NCBI GenBank assembly: GCA_015680685.1
Contig: MNCI01003856.1
Coordinates: 208,214 to 262,870, forward strand
Length of the DNA: 54,657 nucleotides
Direction of reading: 5' to 3'
Source of the DNA: Gnetum montanum
Taxonomy: Eukaryota > Streptophyta > Gnetopsida > Gnetales > Gnetaceae
The notes beneath the pieces were generated by a model. That model did no database searches, was not told the origin of the DNA, and was given only the letters and a program-made list of their open reading frames with translations. The first letter of the stretch is position 1, and each line of letters opens with the position of its first letter. Position numbers and translations under genes: made by a program. Shown here one piece after another: positions 25,401 through 39,200 of this stretch.

Positions 25401-28400
25401 AATCATTGCTAGATTTCTCCTAGCAATAGAGCCTCTAGTTAAAGTCCCCCATCAACATCCATATGGCAGTATTGGGGATGAGCCCTGCCACCCGTCAAAG
25501 TTCCTGAACTCGTGCCTCCCAACTCTGTGTCCCATAGAAATTTGTAAGCTAGAGATTTGCTTGCTACACATGGACAATCTAACTCCAATTGGACTCATCC
25601 ACAAGACTAATCGGGATTTTGGTCAAAATGGCAAGCCCCCCCAAACCACCTTTGCATGGCCCCTGCTAGGCACTATGTGGGTAGTCCAACCCTCCCAATT
25701 CAACAGCTTCCTTTCAGTCATTTGAACCTTTGTTTCCTGCAAACACACCACTTCGCAACAAGCTTCCCTCATCATCATTCGCAAGGTATTTCTTTTGTAC
25801 AAGGTACCTTGCCAATTTTGCTTTCTGGCCAAAGCACCACCTCTCCGACCAAGCTCTCTACCTACTTGGGCTGAATGTCCTTCATTTTCGGTTTGCAGGA
25901 GCACTGGCCCACGATTATCCATTCCCCCAACAGGGGTAGCTCTAGCGCTGCACCCATCGGCGCAATAGCCCTTTGAACCAGCAAAGTGTGAGGAGAGCCA
26001 AGGACCTCCGTAAGACCGCTCCTCCCCTTGGGCGCAAAAAGTTCTACCGAACTACCCCTCGCCTACCACGATCCTTCGCTTCTTCCTCCACCTAAGGCAG
26101 CTGAGACAGCTAATGTCCCTTCATCGATTTCAGTGCCCCCCCCCCCCCCAACTCCCCTACAATTATTATCTGTGGGTGTTGAAGTCCCCCTATTGCCAGC
26201 GTAGAAGTCCCTTGCTTCTAGACCTAACCCTTCCACCCAACATGACTCCATCCTAGGGCAACCTCCATGGGCCCTCGTCAATGGTTCGACCGAAGGGGGG
26301 GGGCCTGTTTCCATAGGCCTTACGCATCGAGGGCTCCTCCTGTAGCACCGCAGGCAGGTTTTCAAATTTCACCCAAATCCTTTCTTGCCCTTTGATGGTG
26401 TCCAAAACAATCTCATCAACCTTATCCTCCGACCTTCACATGCAAAAACGGGCATATACCCCATTCGGTCCATGGACATTGTGAAGGTATCAAACCTAAT
26501 GAACTCTCCAAAAAGCCCCGCCAAAGACTTCAAGAAACTAGGTTCCCAATCTTCTAGCAAGAAATCAAACAACTGGACCCAGATAGGCGCTCGATCAAAG
26601 AGGCACTTATCCTAGTGTGCCCCAAGTCGCCAGGGAGCCAAGGCCAATCCTTGGGTGCCATAAAACCACANNNNNNNNNNNNNNAACAAGATCCTATCCC
26701 TATCTTCCATTGTTGGGAAGCTAAACAACAATTGGTCATCTGCCAGGCTCCTGACTTGGACAGTCTCCATTCCCCAGGTCACTCGGACCAACTTCCGAAT
26801 GAGTTCCATACACAGTCGCACTCCTCCTGAGATAAATTTCCCAAGCAAACTCCTCGAGTTTTTGCACAGCCTCCTCAAGCGGATGTCCAACCCTAATTTG
26901 CATCATGCCCTCGTCCCTATAACAAGCATCGAAGCCAAGGACACCACTCTCTGGCGAGGGCATTTTAAATCTAGGGTCATGCACTTCCACATCCTCGCTC
27001 TCCTTGCACCAATGTTTCTCCTCTCCCCCTGGTCCCTGTGGGTTCCTATTTGTTGTCCTGCCAACGCACCCCCAACACGCCCCCAGCAACAACAGCCTAC
27101 ACAACCCTTGCCACAGCGCTCGCTAACATTCCTGCTCTTGCTCCTGCAGTTGTTCCCGCTCCAGCCACTGCTCCCATCATGATTTTGCCCCCTCAAACTG
27201 TCTAGGTTGGTTGTAGTTGATCCTACATAGTATTATGTTATAATTGGAATAAACTGTCTAGGGAATGCTATTTTAAAATCAACTACAAATTCATATTTAT
27301 TGCTAGTAAATTTAAAAATGATATATTGTTTAGATAATAAAAAAGAACAAAGATAGCACTTATGTTTCAATGTTTTATAATTGTCAATTTTCTGTTGTGT
27401 TAGATAATGAGAAATTGAATATGAGATCTCAGAAAATTGAAATTCTAAAATGTTAAAAGTTGTAGATATGGGCATTTTTATTGATTTTTAACAATGATCA
27501 ATCTAATGTTGGTCAAGAAGTAGGTTTGCCAAGAGCTTAACTGCTCTCACCGTTACTATTCATTATTGCTATGGATCTTCTGCAATCTTACTGCAAAACA
27601 ACGAGTATCGAGGGTTTGGAAATAGCAGGGGTAGAATGTTTGGCTGAATATTACGTAGATGACACAATGCTGATCAATTGCACTGGGGTCCCACAAGCAT
27701 GTGGCATCAATTTGGCACTCTTTTGGATGGCGGATGAACTTGGACTGGTAATTAACCGGGCCAAGTCAACAGCCCATCTTGTAAACATGGATGCACAGGT
27801 GAAGAGTAGAGTGGTGCAAACCCTGAACATTCCATCTAGAACGATCAAGGATACTTACATGGGCATCCCGCTTTTCCACTGGGGACAGTGTGTTTCTTGG
27901 GGGGCGCTATTAGAAAAAGTTGAAGGACAAATCAGAAACTAGGCCAATCGTTTCCTGACCAGGAAGGCGACATTGGTGGTTGCCTTGGGGGTGCTTGCGG
28001 CGATGACTCGTTTTGTGGCCATTGTAGCAACCTTGCTGCGCACCATTACTAAAAGCATCGATAAGCACATTTGCCGCTTCGTCTGGTCAGGGGGTAGAGG
28101 GGCGAGCAAATTACACCTCACCAACTGGGACCGGATCACACAGCCTTGAACTGTGAGGGGGCTGGGGATCTTAAAATTTGAAGACGAGCTGACATTGGGT
28201 CAACAATGCTTGCTACTCCATTTTACGCGCTAGACTGGGGAGTCAACCCAATGGGTCAGAATCATGAATGCCAACTACATATGGTGGCAAGTGAGAACAC
28301 AGGATTCAAGACCTTGGAAGACGCTTTGCAACCATGCACGAAAAATGTAAATGTAGGGATGGTTGAATTTTGAGCTGTGCCGCCTGTTGACAGCCATGTA

Positions 28401-30186
28401 CCTGCCGGTACTAGGTTGGCATTAGATTTGGCAGGAATGGTTGCCTGAGAAAATTAAAGTTTTCTTATGGTTGTTGGAGAACGGCACACTGCCTGTACGG
28501 ACGCATTTACGTAGATGGGGCCTCGTTCTCGACGACACTTGCTCACTGTGTAGCACTACGTCCAAGACCGTCCAACACTTCGCCTTTCAATGTGCTTACA
28601 TGCGCACCACATGGCGGGAGACGAGCTAGGCTCCCCTGATTAAATTAACGGGCGATTCTCGAGCCACGCTGCTTCTATGGGTAGAATGGAAAATTCGAAA
28701 CTACAAAATCTTTCGACAATGCCATCTACCTCCCTCTTCACAAGTGGTTTCATAGGCCACGACTGCGTGGAAGGAAATTGAAGCGACGATGGGGGTCACG
28801 TCGACCTACGAACCTGACTGCATAGTGTTTCAGGAAGACGAGGAGCAATGGGAACTAGTGGAACGATGCGGCTAGAATAACGTCTTGCCGCGGCTGGTGG
28901 GTGAGCCAACCCTCCCAGATGATGCCTTCTTTTCTAACTAGCGTGAGGACTGCACCTTTTTTCACGGAACTGAAGTCATTATCACAGACTCCTTGATTGC
29001 CAGGTGTCTGGGGGCCAAGGTGAAAGGTGAAATCATTCTGCCCATCACGCGTGGGTTGCAGGATGCCAAACTATTTTTTGTTGGACCGGTGCCATGCACA
29101 CAGAGTCGACAAGTTCCCAAATCTTCTCTACCACCAATCTGGGCCCAGGCTGCTGATATGTTGGACCGCTTTTTCGTGCAGTCGGGTAAAGGATCAAAGC
29201 TCCAAGGCCTCCATTTTGCCTTCCTTAAGTGCCTCAAGCTTGGGATTAGGGTTAACTTACCTTGATATTTTCTAGCGGCACTGCAACAATAGAAGCAAGG
29301 CCGCCACTCTGGGCTCATCCTTACCTTGTGGCGGTGGTGCAGCATCAGGTGGAGCGGAAACCCCCCCCCCCCCCACCGCCAGGGGGTTCTACGCCTGGAG
29401 CCTCCTGGAGGTCTCGAGAACAATACTCGCAGTGACATATTCCAAGAGGTGGAGTTGTCGTGGGGGACCGTGGGCCTCTAACCCCATGGTGGCGTCGGAG
29501 GTATCACCACTTGGAACATTAGAGCACAGAGAGAGAAGAGATGAGGAGCTATGTCGCACGACTATGGAGGCAGCAGCCGTTGTGCACGATGCGGAGCACC
29601 GTGAATGGGAAGCCAAATTGAATGAAGCCCTCGCACACGCACTGATCAAACTGGAAGCCCGTTTCCACGAACAAGAACAAGAGCTAATCCAACAACAAGC
29701 CTTACTGGCATATTCGACCCGGGCCCGACTAGTGGATGAGATCTGGGCCCAAGTTCAAGAGGAATTGATCTAGGCGGAAATCACCCAGAGAGAGCGTGAG
29801 GCGGTTGAGCGAGCCCAGCAGGAGTGGGAATAGGAAGAGGAGGGGCAACAACAACGCCAGTTAGATCGGGCACACGAGCAGAGCACGCGCCAATGGCTTC
29901 AGGCTAGAAGGTGTCCCTACATCATTCTAGGCATCAACTGTGATTGCTTGTGGGGAGAACTCCAACGCCACATCTGACAAACATTTGTGTGCTACCACCT
30001 GGATGGAGGGACGTCGGTTGAGGAGTGGAGCCGACATGAATTGGCTATGCAAGCAATTCAACAGGCTGCCAGTTTTGTGGACTCCGAGCTTCACCACAAC
30101 ACGTTGGATATTCTCCATGCCCTCGAACATCCACACTACGCCTGTCATTGGTTACCGACGTGCCCATAGCGAGGCCGCGTTCTTCT

Positions 30187-30222
<36 letters not shown>

Positions 30223-33200
30223 NTCCATGTGGACAGATGAGGCTTGCCGAGATGTTACGCGGTGTTGTTAGCGTCCCCACCCTCCCCCTGTATTTGGGAA
30301 GAGATGCCCCCTCCCTTGATTAAATTAACAGGCAATTCTCGAGCCACGCTACTTCTATGGGTAGCGTGGAAAATTCAAAACCACAAAATCTTTCGACAAT
30401 GCCATCTACCTCCCCCTCCGCAAGTGGTTTCATAGGCCACGACTGCGTGGAAGAAAATTGAAGCAGCGACGGGTGTCACGCCAACCTACGAACCTGACTG
30501 TGTAGCATTTCAGGAAGACGAGGAGCTATAGGAACTAGTGGAATAGTGCAGCTGGAATAACGTCCTGCCATGGGTGGTGGGTGAGCCTGCCCTCCCAGAC
30601 AACACCTTCTTTTCTAACTGGCGTGAGGACCACACCTTTTTTCAGGGAACTGAAGTCATTATCATAGAGTCCTCGATTGCCAAGTGTCTGGGGACCCAGG
30701 TAGAAGGTGAAATCATTTTGCCCATTAGGTGTGGGTTGCAGGATGCCAAACTATTTTTCATTGGACCAATGCCATGCACACAGAGTCGACAAGTTTCGAG
30801 ATCTTCTTTGCCACCGATCTAGGCCCAGGCCGCTGATCTGGTGGACTGCTTTTTCGTGTAGTCAGGTAATGGGTCAAAGCTCCAAGGCCTCCATTTTGCC
30901 TTCCTTAAGTGCCTCAAGCTTGGGATTAGGGTTAACTTACCCTAATTTTTTCTAGCGGCACTACAACAATAGAAGCGAGGCCACCTCTCTAGGCTCATCC
31001 TTGCCCTGTGGTTGGGGGCGGTGGGGGTGCAGCATCAGGCGAAGCGAAAGCCCCTATCCCCCCAGGGTTCCCCGCATGGACCCTCCCTTTTGGCCAGCCC
31101 AAGGGTCTTGGGGGCTGAATCTGTAGTAACATATTCCAGGAGGTGGAACTATCATGGGGGACCGTGGGCCTCTAACCCCATGGCAACGTCGGAGGTATTA
31201 CCACCTAGAACATCGGAGCACACAGAGAGAGAAGAGATGAGAAGCTGCGTCACACAATTGCAGAGGTAGCGATCGTTGTGCGCGATGCGGAGCACAGTGA
31301 ATGGAAAGCTAAATGGGATGAAGCCCTCGCACACGCACAGATCGAACTGGAAACCCATTTCCACGAATGGGAACAAGAGCTAATCCAGTAGCAAGCCTTG
31401 CGGGTGGATGCAACCCGAGCCCGACTGGTGGATGAGATTCAGGCCCAAGTTCATGAGGAATTGATCTAGGAGGAAATCACCCGAAGAGAGCGTGAGATGG
31501 TTGAGTGAGCCCAGCAAGAGCGGGAACAGGAGAAGGGGCAACAACAGCGCCAGTTAGATCGGGCACACAAGTAGAGCGCGCGCCAATGGCTTTGGGCCGG
31601 AAGGTGTCCCTACATTATCCTAGGCATCAACTGTGACTGCTCGTGGGGAGAACTCCGACACCACATCCAATGGACATTTGCATGCATCCACCCAGAGGGA
31701 GGGACGTCGATTGAGAAGTGGAGCCGACATGAATTGGCTATGCAAGCAATTCAACAGGCTGCCAATTTTGTGGACTCCGAGCTTCACCGCAACACGTTGG
31801 ATATTCTCCATGCCCTCAAACATCCACATTGCGCCTGTCATGGGCTGCTGACATGCCCATAGCGAGGCCGCATTCTTCTACCTCCCCCCCCCCCCCCNAA
31901 TTGTTTTTGGCTTTTAGTTTCTAGTTTTTGGTTCTCACAAGCGGTCGAGGCCCGAAGCCTCCCATCTGGGCCAATGTCGTTGTACCGAATTTTGTAATAT
32001 TTCTTGTATTTAATTTTCAGTAATATAATCCTGAACATTCTCTCTCAAAAAAAAAAAAAAATAACAGTGATCATGAAAAGAATGGAACCCATGCCTTGGT
32101 TGTATGGATTTTTTCAGTTACAAGAAACAATCCATTAACTTTTGAATTGAACTAGCAGTTATAAAGAGGGGCAGAGAGGGCTGTGAATAGGGGAAAGAAA
32201 AAGCTCATAACCAGAAAGAGCAACAAATGAGGACTGTGGCTGCTACAGAAATGGCAAAATAAATAAATAAAATCAGAGCTGAGCAGCAATCCATCATACT
32301 AATAAAATACTGTTGGTAAGCAGAAAATCTAAGAAAGAAGGTAAGATGATCCTTCTATTGCAATGTTTGGTGGGTAGCATTGCTTGGCTATATAAATTTC
32401 TTAGCTTATCTCCTTTCTTTGGCTTGAATATTGGTTTATGTTTGGGTCAACTTTTACAAGATTTTTGTTGAGATCTTGGATTGTTGAACCCTTGATTTTG
32501 TTGTTGGATCTCCCCACCCATCCGTAACACTCTCAAGCCTAAATGACTTGGATTAGAGTTGTTTTTGTAACGAATCGTAAATACCCATACCAATTTGGGG
32601 CATTTTTGGCATAAAAATTTACCAACTGGGCTAAGGATCCTTGATAAGATCAAATTATCCTTGGACCCATGTCTATCTAAAGAACTGCTGAATTCTACGT
32701 TTCCTGCTGTAATTAGTTTGATAAACACTTTGATTGCCAAATCCTTGGATTTAAATCTTGATTGTTTTTTTTTTTTTTGAAAGAATGTTCAGGATTATAT
32801 TACTGAAAATTAAATAGAAGAAATATTACAAAATCAGGCACTTCGATTTCCTTCCACGCAGCCGCAGGCTCTGAAACGACTTGCGGAGAGGGGGGAGGCG
32901 TAGACGGCACTATCAAAAGATTTTGTAGTTTCGAATTTTCCACGCTACCCATAGAAGTAGCATGGCTCGAGAATCACCCGTTAATTTAATCAGGGGAGCC
33001 TAGCTCGTCTCCCGCCACATGGTGCACATGTAAGCGCATTGAAAGGTGAAGTGTTGGACGATCTCAGGCGCAGTGCCACACATTGGGCAAGTGTCGTCGA
33101 GAATGAGGCCCCATGTACATAAATGTGTCTGTATAGGCAGCGCATCATTCTCCAACAACCACAAGAAAACTTTAATTTTCTCGAGCAGCCGTCCCTACCA

Positions 33201-36200
33201 AATCTAACACCACCCTGGTACCAGCGGGTACACGGCTATCAATAGGCGACACAACTCGAAATTCAACCATCCCTGCGTCTGCATTTTTTATGTGTGGTTG
33301 CAGAGCATCTGCTAGGGTCTTGAATCCTACATTCTCACCTGCCACCGTATGTACTTGGCATTCATGATTCTAACCCATTGGGCCAGCTCCCCAGTCTGGT
33401 GCATAAAATGGAGTAGCATGCATTGTTAACCCAATGTCAGCTCATCTTCAAATTTCAAGATCCCCAGCGCCCACCCCCCCCCCCCCCCCCCCCCCCCCAC
33501 CTCGATAGTTTGGGGGTGCATGACCCGATTCCAGTTGGCAAGGTGTAATTTGCTCCCCCCTCTACCCCCCAACCAGACGAAGCGGCGGATGCGCTTATCG
33601 ATGCTTTCAATAATGGCGTGCGGCGAGGTGGCTACAACAGCCACAAAACAAGTCATTGCGACAAGCACCCCCGAGGCAACCACCAACCTCCCCTTCCTGG
33701 TTAGGAAATGATTGGCCTAGTTTTTGATCTGGCCTTCAACTTTTTCTAACAGCGCCCCCCCAAGAAACACACCATCCCCAATGGAAAAGCAGGATGCCTA
33801 GGTAAGTATCTTTGATCATTCCAAACGGAATGTTTAGGCTTTGCGCCACTCAACTCTTCACCTGTGCACCCACATTCAGAAAATGGGCCGTTGACTTAGC
33901 TTGGTTAAATACCAGTCCAAGTTCGTCCGCCATCCAAGAGAGCACCAAATTGATGCCACATGCTTGTGGGACCCTAGCATGACTGATTAGCATTGTGTCA
34001 TCTACGTAATGCTCAGCCAAACATTCTACCCCTACTATTTCCAAACCCCCAACGCCTTCCGCTTTGCAGTAAGATTGTAGAAGATCCATAGCAATAATGA
34101 ATACTAACGACAAGAGCAGATCCCCTTGTCGCAACCCCCTACCAGGTGAGGAGAGGCAAGGAGCAGGAGCAACACATTCTTGGGGAGCTCAACAATGCAT
34201 TCTTCAACTCATTTTGAATCACTTTAGTAGCAAATTTCAGACATTCTTCAGCTCATTTATTTAAGTTGATTGAATGAATCCTGCAATGCAAGTTACATTT
34301 GAAATTTTTTGTAATATATATAGGAGCATAAACAATGAATTTATGTTGATGTTCATGCTTAATGTAATATTGTTATATTAATATGTTTAGAAATTTTTAT
34401 TTTAAAGTTGAATATATATTTTTTTAAAGAATTTTCAATTTTTTTCTTATTAATTACATATACTTTTCAAAATGAACAAAAATTAGATATTTTTTAATAT
34501 CATGATTTCGAATCACAACCCACAATCCAGAATCTTAGGAATGAAAAAACAATCTAGGATTAAATCTGATGTTCATAAGTATGGTTTCTACTAGGCCTTT
34601 TTACTTTTACCCTTCATGGATTTTCTTAAGTAATTGCTATTAACCATCTTAGATTTCTTTGTTCTTCATGAGTTACATAATGTAGATACAAACTCCAATC
34701 ACAAACTTCATTTTCGTAAATACTCTTTTCTCATGAGTCTCAGGTACTCTTTCCCCCCATGTTATCTTTGATCATGATGCACTTCATCTTATCACTCAAT
34801 GTTATTCCACTCTTCTCTCATTTTTCATCCACTTACTTTGACAGAATTTATTCTTCTCACTCCATGTTATTCTACTCTTCTCTTGTTTTTCACGCACTTA
34901 CTTTGACAGAATTTATTCTTGCTGAATTGTCACACCATTTTAATGAGTCAACTATTCATGGATGTAGTTTTTAAATACCTATTCCGAAGATTTGTATTCA
35001 TGAACTAAATTCTCAACAATAATATTTTAAGAGTGGAATTCAAATCAATACCTAATCTCTAATAAAAGTAAACTTCTTTATGGTAAGAATTTTAACAAAA
35101 TTTAAATAATGCATTTTGGTTAAAAAAAACATTTAATTTTCAAGGTAGTTTTCACAGCACACCTTAATGGTGTGTTTGATTATGTATATTCTTAGGTTCC
35201 TGTATCCATGTAGATGTTGAGTCAAAAGAGTCATGAATCCAAGTTGCTAAGGTTAATCTGGAAAGAATAAAAAAAGCAATAGAACTGGGTGTATCTAGTG
35301 GGTAAAGAATAAACTCCAATAATTCACCCAACAAAAACCATGAAACACAAACAATTTTTTTCATGTTAAAAAAATCCACATATTTAGCATCGATATATTT
35401 GTGTAAACCATGAAAAACAAGCAATTTTTTTCATATAAACAAAGAATCCGCATATTTATCGTTGATAGATTTGTGTAGCCAAAAACGCCCTAATGTTTTA
35501 ACAGGCTTAGCAGTCAGAAATCTTAATCAACAATTTTACCCAAAGAAATTTAATAAAACATAGAAAATTATTTTAAAAATCCTACAGTCAACTATGCAAT
35601 ATGCTAAAAGTCCATATTTGAACCTCTTTTCTTGTTTGCACAACTTGCATGACAGATACCCTATGAAGAAATACTGAAACAATCATGAAACTATACCTTG
35701 ATTAATTCAATTTTAAATACATTATTAATATGATTATTGACAATTTGACATTATACAAGTATTAAATGATACAATTATACTAATGCAATAAAAAACCAGA
35801 TTTCAAAGTTAAATAACATACCAGACTTTTGCCTTGGATCATAAATTATCATTCGAGATAAATCAGGCCTTACAACTTTAGATAAGCATGATGATTTCAA
35901 ACTTTCTCCCTGTCCTAGTGGTGTCTTTTCAACTATTCAAAATAAACATATTTTTTCTTCTTTCAAAATTTTTTTTATAATATCTCCAGGAATTAAAGTA
36001 ACGCGAGACATCAAATTACCTCCTGTCACATTAAGCATAGGGCCAAGTACTTTCTCTGATTTTGTATTGATGTTGCTTACTAGCCACTGCACATAATACC
36101 ATAATAAACATGCATTTAGATCGCATATTTACAAAATGTCACTGAAAATATCTGCCACTGTGAATTACATGACATACAAATAGCTGAAACATTCTTATTC

Positions 36201-39200
36201 ACAGTTAAAGCGCCATAGTCAGTTAATTGCTCCCACTACGCACGTACTAGACTTAAACACTAAACCTATAAGCAAACACTGGATGATGGTACCCACAGGG
36301 CCAAATGCCTGAGTCTATCCACAGTTAAGCATAGACAAAGTACCTAGCAGAAGAAATCATATTGCACCTCAATTATCATTCTATATGTTCACAATATCAT
36401 AGCTTAATCATATCTAGTAAGAAGTTGAGACAAATGACTCAAACATAATGTTTGAAATACACAAAAGATCTAGGCCAATGCAAACTAATTAGCATCTTGA
36501 TGATGATATCATGACAATTGATGCTTGAAAAGTTTTTTCAACCTTGCTTAAACGTCATTCACTGGTAAACCACATTGCTAGCACCAGCAAAATAGAGCAT
36601 CATTAATACTAACATAAGCATGAAAAAGACCATTACTAGTGTGCATAACGAAAAAGAGAAGGAAGATGTCTCTATGCCCAACGTTGTAAGCATTTTACTA
36701 ATAGTATATTTACATAAGAATAATTACCTCTTGTCGAGCAATATGATCCAAATCTCTTGTCGAACAAGGCCAAAGGTCTAGAAATGAGTATCGGGAAACA
36801 ACATCTTGCAATGATCCTTCCAATGCTGATGCATTTTCTTCTCCTGTCCTAGAAAGGGCTTCCTTCCTTCTTTGTTCCACCTGAAAATATGCAATTTGTT
36901 CATTTAATTCTCTGCATTTATAAAGAATCAATAGAGGGAAATACTGCATAGAATGAAACACCACACAACCTCATTAAATGCAATTAATGCATACCAACAG
37001 CCATGAATAATCAATATTATCACCAAATAGACAAATGCTACTAACAACAGATATTGCTACTGAAGCGCAAGAGAAATAAAAACCTTATGTAGTTTCTAAA
37101 AAGTGTCTAAAGGAAGTTTCTAACTTATGCATTGGTCTGGCAGTATTTTTCACGATGTTAGATAGTTTTCCCACTGTGGATACCATGCTTGACAACATGC
37201 ACTCTCTGGATAACCCGAAACTGGTGAGAAAGTATGCAATCTACAAACCTTGGCACTTCCAACCACCCACTCTATCAGGGTCTTGAAATAGCATCCTAAT
37301 TGACAAGGTACATTTTCAGACCATTCTTTCCTCCAAACCAAATAAAGTTGATAATGGAATTCACCTTTTTAATGACCTGTTTTGGAGAAACAAAAATGGA
37401 AGCAACGTATCTAGTAACAGCAGACTAACCTGTGGAAGCAAGGAGAACTCTTCCTTTACTAGAAAGAAACCTGGATGTCCAATGTTGAACCTCCTAATGA
37501 AGCTTTTAGAAGAACCTCTCCAAGTATGGGCCCTATTCCATAAGAAAAATGAGATTCCAAGTAACTATCCTCGAGTGCTTCCTCAATGCCTAAAATATTA
37601 TTAATTTCCCTTCTTACAGTAACAGGGGTGTTGAAGTAATAAGCAGCAAACTTGCGCCAACTAACAGTAAGTCTAACCTCCTAATGAAATGAATCATGTG
37701 TAACCTCAATGGCCCTAACCTCTAGCACCGAGGCCCCTCTAGTGAGCATGATATCGTCAGCATAATGATAAACCAGGCTTCTAACTTCAGACAACTTAGA
37801 TTCCTATCACACAAGCCCTTTCCAAATACGTTTGGAGAGTATCTATAGTGATAGTAAAAAATAGGGTGACAGTGGATCCCCTGGTAATCAGCCTACATTG
37901 TGGAGCAAAAACACCACTTAACTAAAGAACCTGTTTGTTGGATGTTTATGCAAAGTCTCACAAAATGTGGCGAAAAGCCTTTCCACAACATAATCTACTA
38001 AAGAGCCTCCCATGAAATAAAATCATATCCCTTAACTATATCTATTTAATGAATATACCTGGAACTTTGTGCCTCACAACTGGGTGACCAAGCTCATGAT
38101 TAAGAAACTGATGATCTCCCACCAGCTTGTGCATCATGAGTAACAAGCAAGCAGCCTACTAGCACCTTTGAAAAAAAATTCTCAATAAAGTATTGCAAGC
38201 CCAATCAGTTTGTAATCGGATGGAGTACATGAAACATCTCTTTGGGAGAAGAACCACCATGGAGCAATTGATTTCTGTCGGAACTTGTCCCCACTTGGGC
38301 ATAAGATTAAAAGCATCAAGAAGATTGTCTTGTAACAAATAAAAGAATTCCTTTTAAGAACTCAACAAGCCATTGATCTGGCCCTGGTGTTTTCCCATTC
38401 TTCATAGAGGAGATGGGCCCACCACATCTCATCTATAGTAAAGGGGGCCAGCAACATGTTCTTTTCCTGTACTAATCCAACTGGTTTTTAATCTCAATTG
38501 AAATTGCTTTAGTTACCTGTATCTCCCATACTTTTCTCTATAAGGATTCTAATATAGCAGCAATACTACCTTCACTTGTGGCCCCACTTCTAGGCTTTTG
38601 CAGCATCATGAAAAAAATTTGGTGTTACAGTCTCCCACCCAAAGCCACATCACATGAGACCGCTGCTTCTAGTACAGCTCCTCATTGGCATACAGTTTTT
38701 GTAGCTCTAAGAGGCTCATCACCTCCTCCTGAACATCCTTGCCATGTTCTTGCAACAATTGAACAAAGTGCAACCTTTAGACCCCTTGTTGTTTCTAAAA
38801 TTTAAACGAGTATTTTTCCTTCCATGACTAGCTTTTAATGAATCTCTTGACTCTTCACAACCTATTCCTAAGAAAGTCCCTAGCATCTAGGTGCAAGGGA
38901 TCTTCCAAACAAATTCTTTCCGTTTCCTCCCTTAAAATAGGTCTCCCTAACCAAAACTTTTCTGACCTCAAGGGAGGGAGACCACCTCCCAAGTATTCCA
39001 TTGAGAGCATTAGTGGGCAATGATCAGAACCTCTTCTATCCAGGGCTAACAAGAGGAAATCAGCACTGCCCATCAAATCAGTAGCCATCAAGGCCCGCTC
39101 AATTTATGTCATAGCTCACTTAGTCCCCTTCGTCCAATTACTCCATGTGAAATTGCAATCATGGAACTGGAGGTCAATCAAGGAGAAGTCATTCATAATC

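Larger units (their letters stand above)
22120..27205 (-). mobile_element. LINE2: near full-length but decayed LINE of a second lineage
   Basis: From 5' (27205) to 3' (22120): an ORF1 remnant (26060-27200) with the DUF4283-type fold ([52 protein letters not shown]); endonuclease start ([20 protein letters not shown] then VCLQETK, 25680-25880); RT (23347-24600) with [14 protein letters not shown] and an intact AHYADDMM at about 23812-23832; zf-RVT (22640-23145); and block X (22130-22640). It lacks a 3' tail because LINE1 adjoins. A 14-base N gap lies in ORF1 at 26671-26684. The RT differs clearly in sequence from LINEs 3, 4 and 6. Confidence 0.85.
27501..32062 (+). mobile_element. LINE3: 5'-truncated LINE with an 11-bp target-site duplication
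   Basis: Begins inside the RT palm, continues through RT thumb, zf-RVT and the full ORF2 extension, and ends with a 3' UTR and poly(A) at 32047-32060 (tail CAGTAATATAATCCTGAAC). The flanks AACAATGATCA (27490-27500) and AACAGTGATCA (32063-32073) are the target-site duplication, with one mismatch. Both flanks belong to repeat copy 2, and copy 1 shows the empty site (TAGTGATCATGAAG near 9476). The segment 28633-30180 is repeated as 30308-31866. Confidence 0.88.

Noticed and set aside
28742-30178. RNase H domain as an explanation for the ORF2 extension
   Set aside because: No D-E-D-D spacing or the usual DG(A/S) motif of plant LINE RNase H is visible in any copy, and the coil and terminal box do not fit it.
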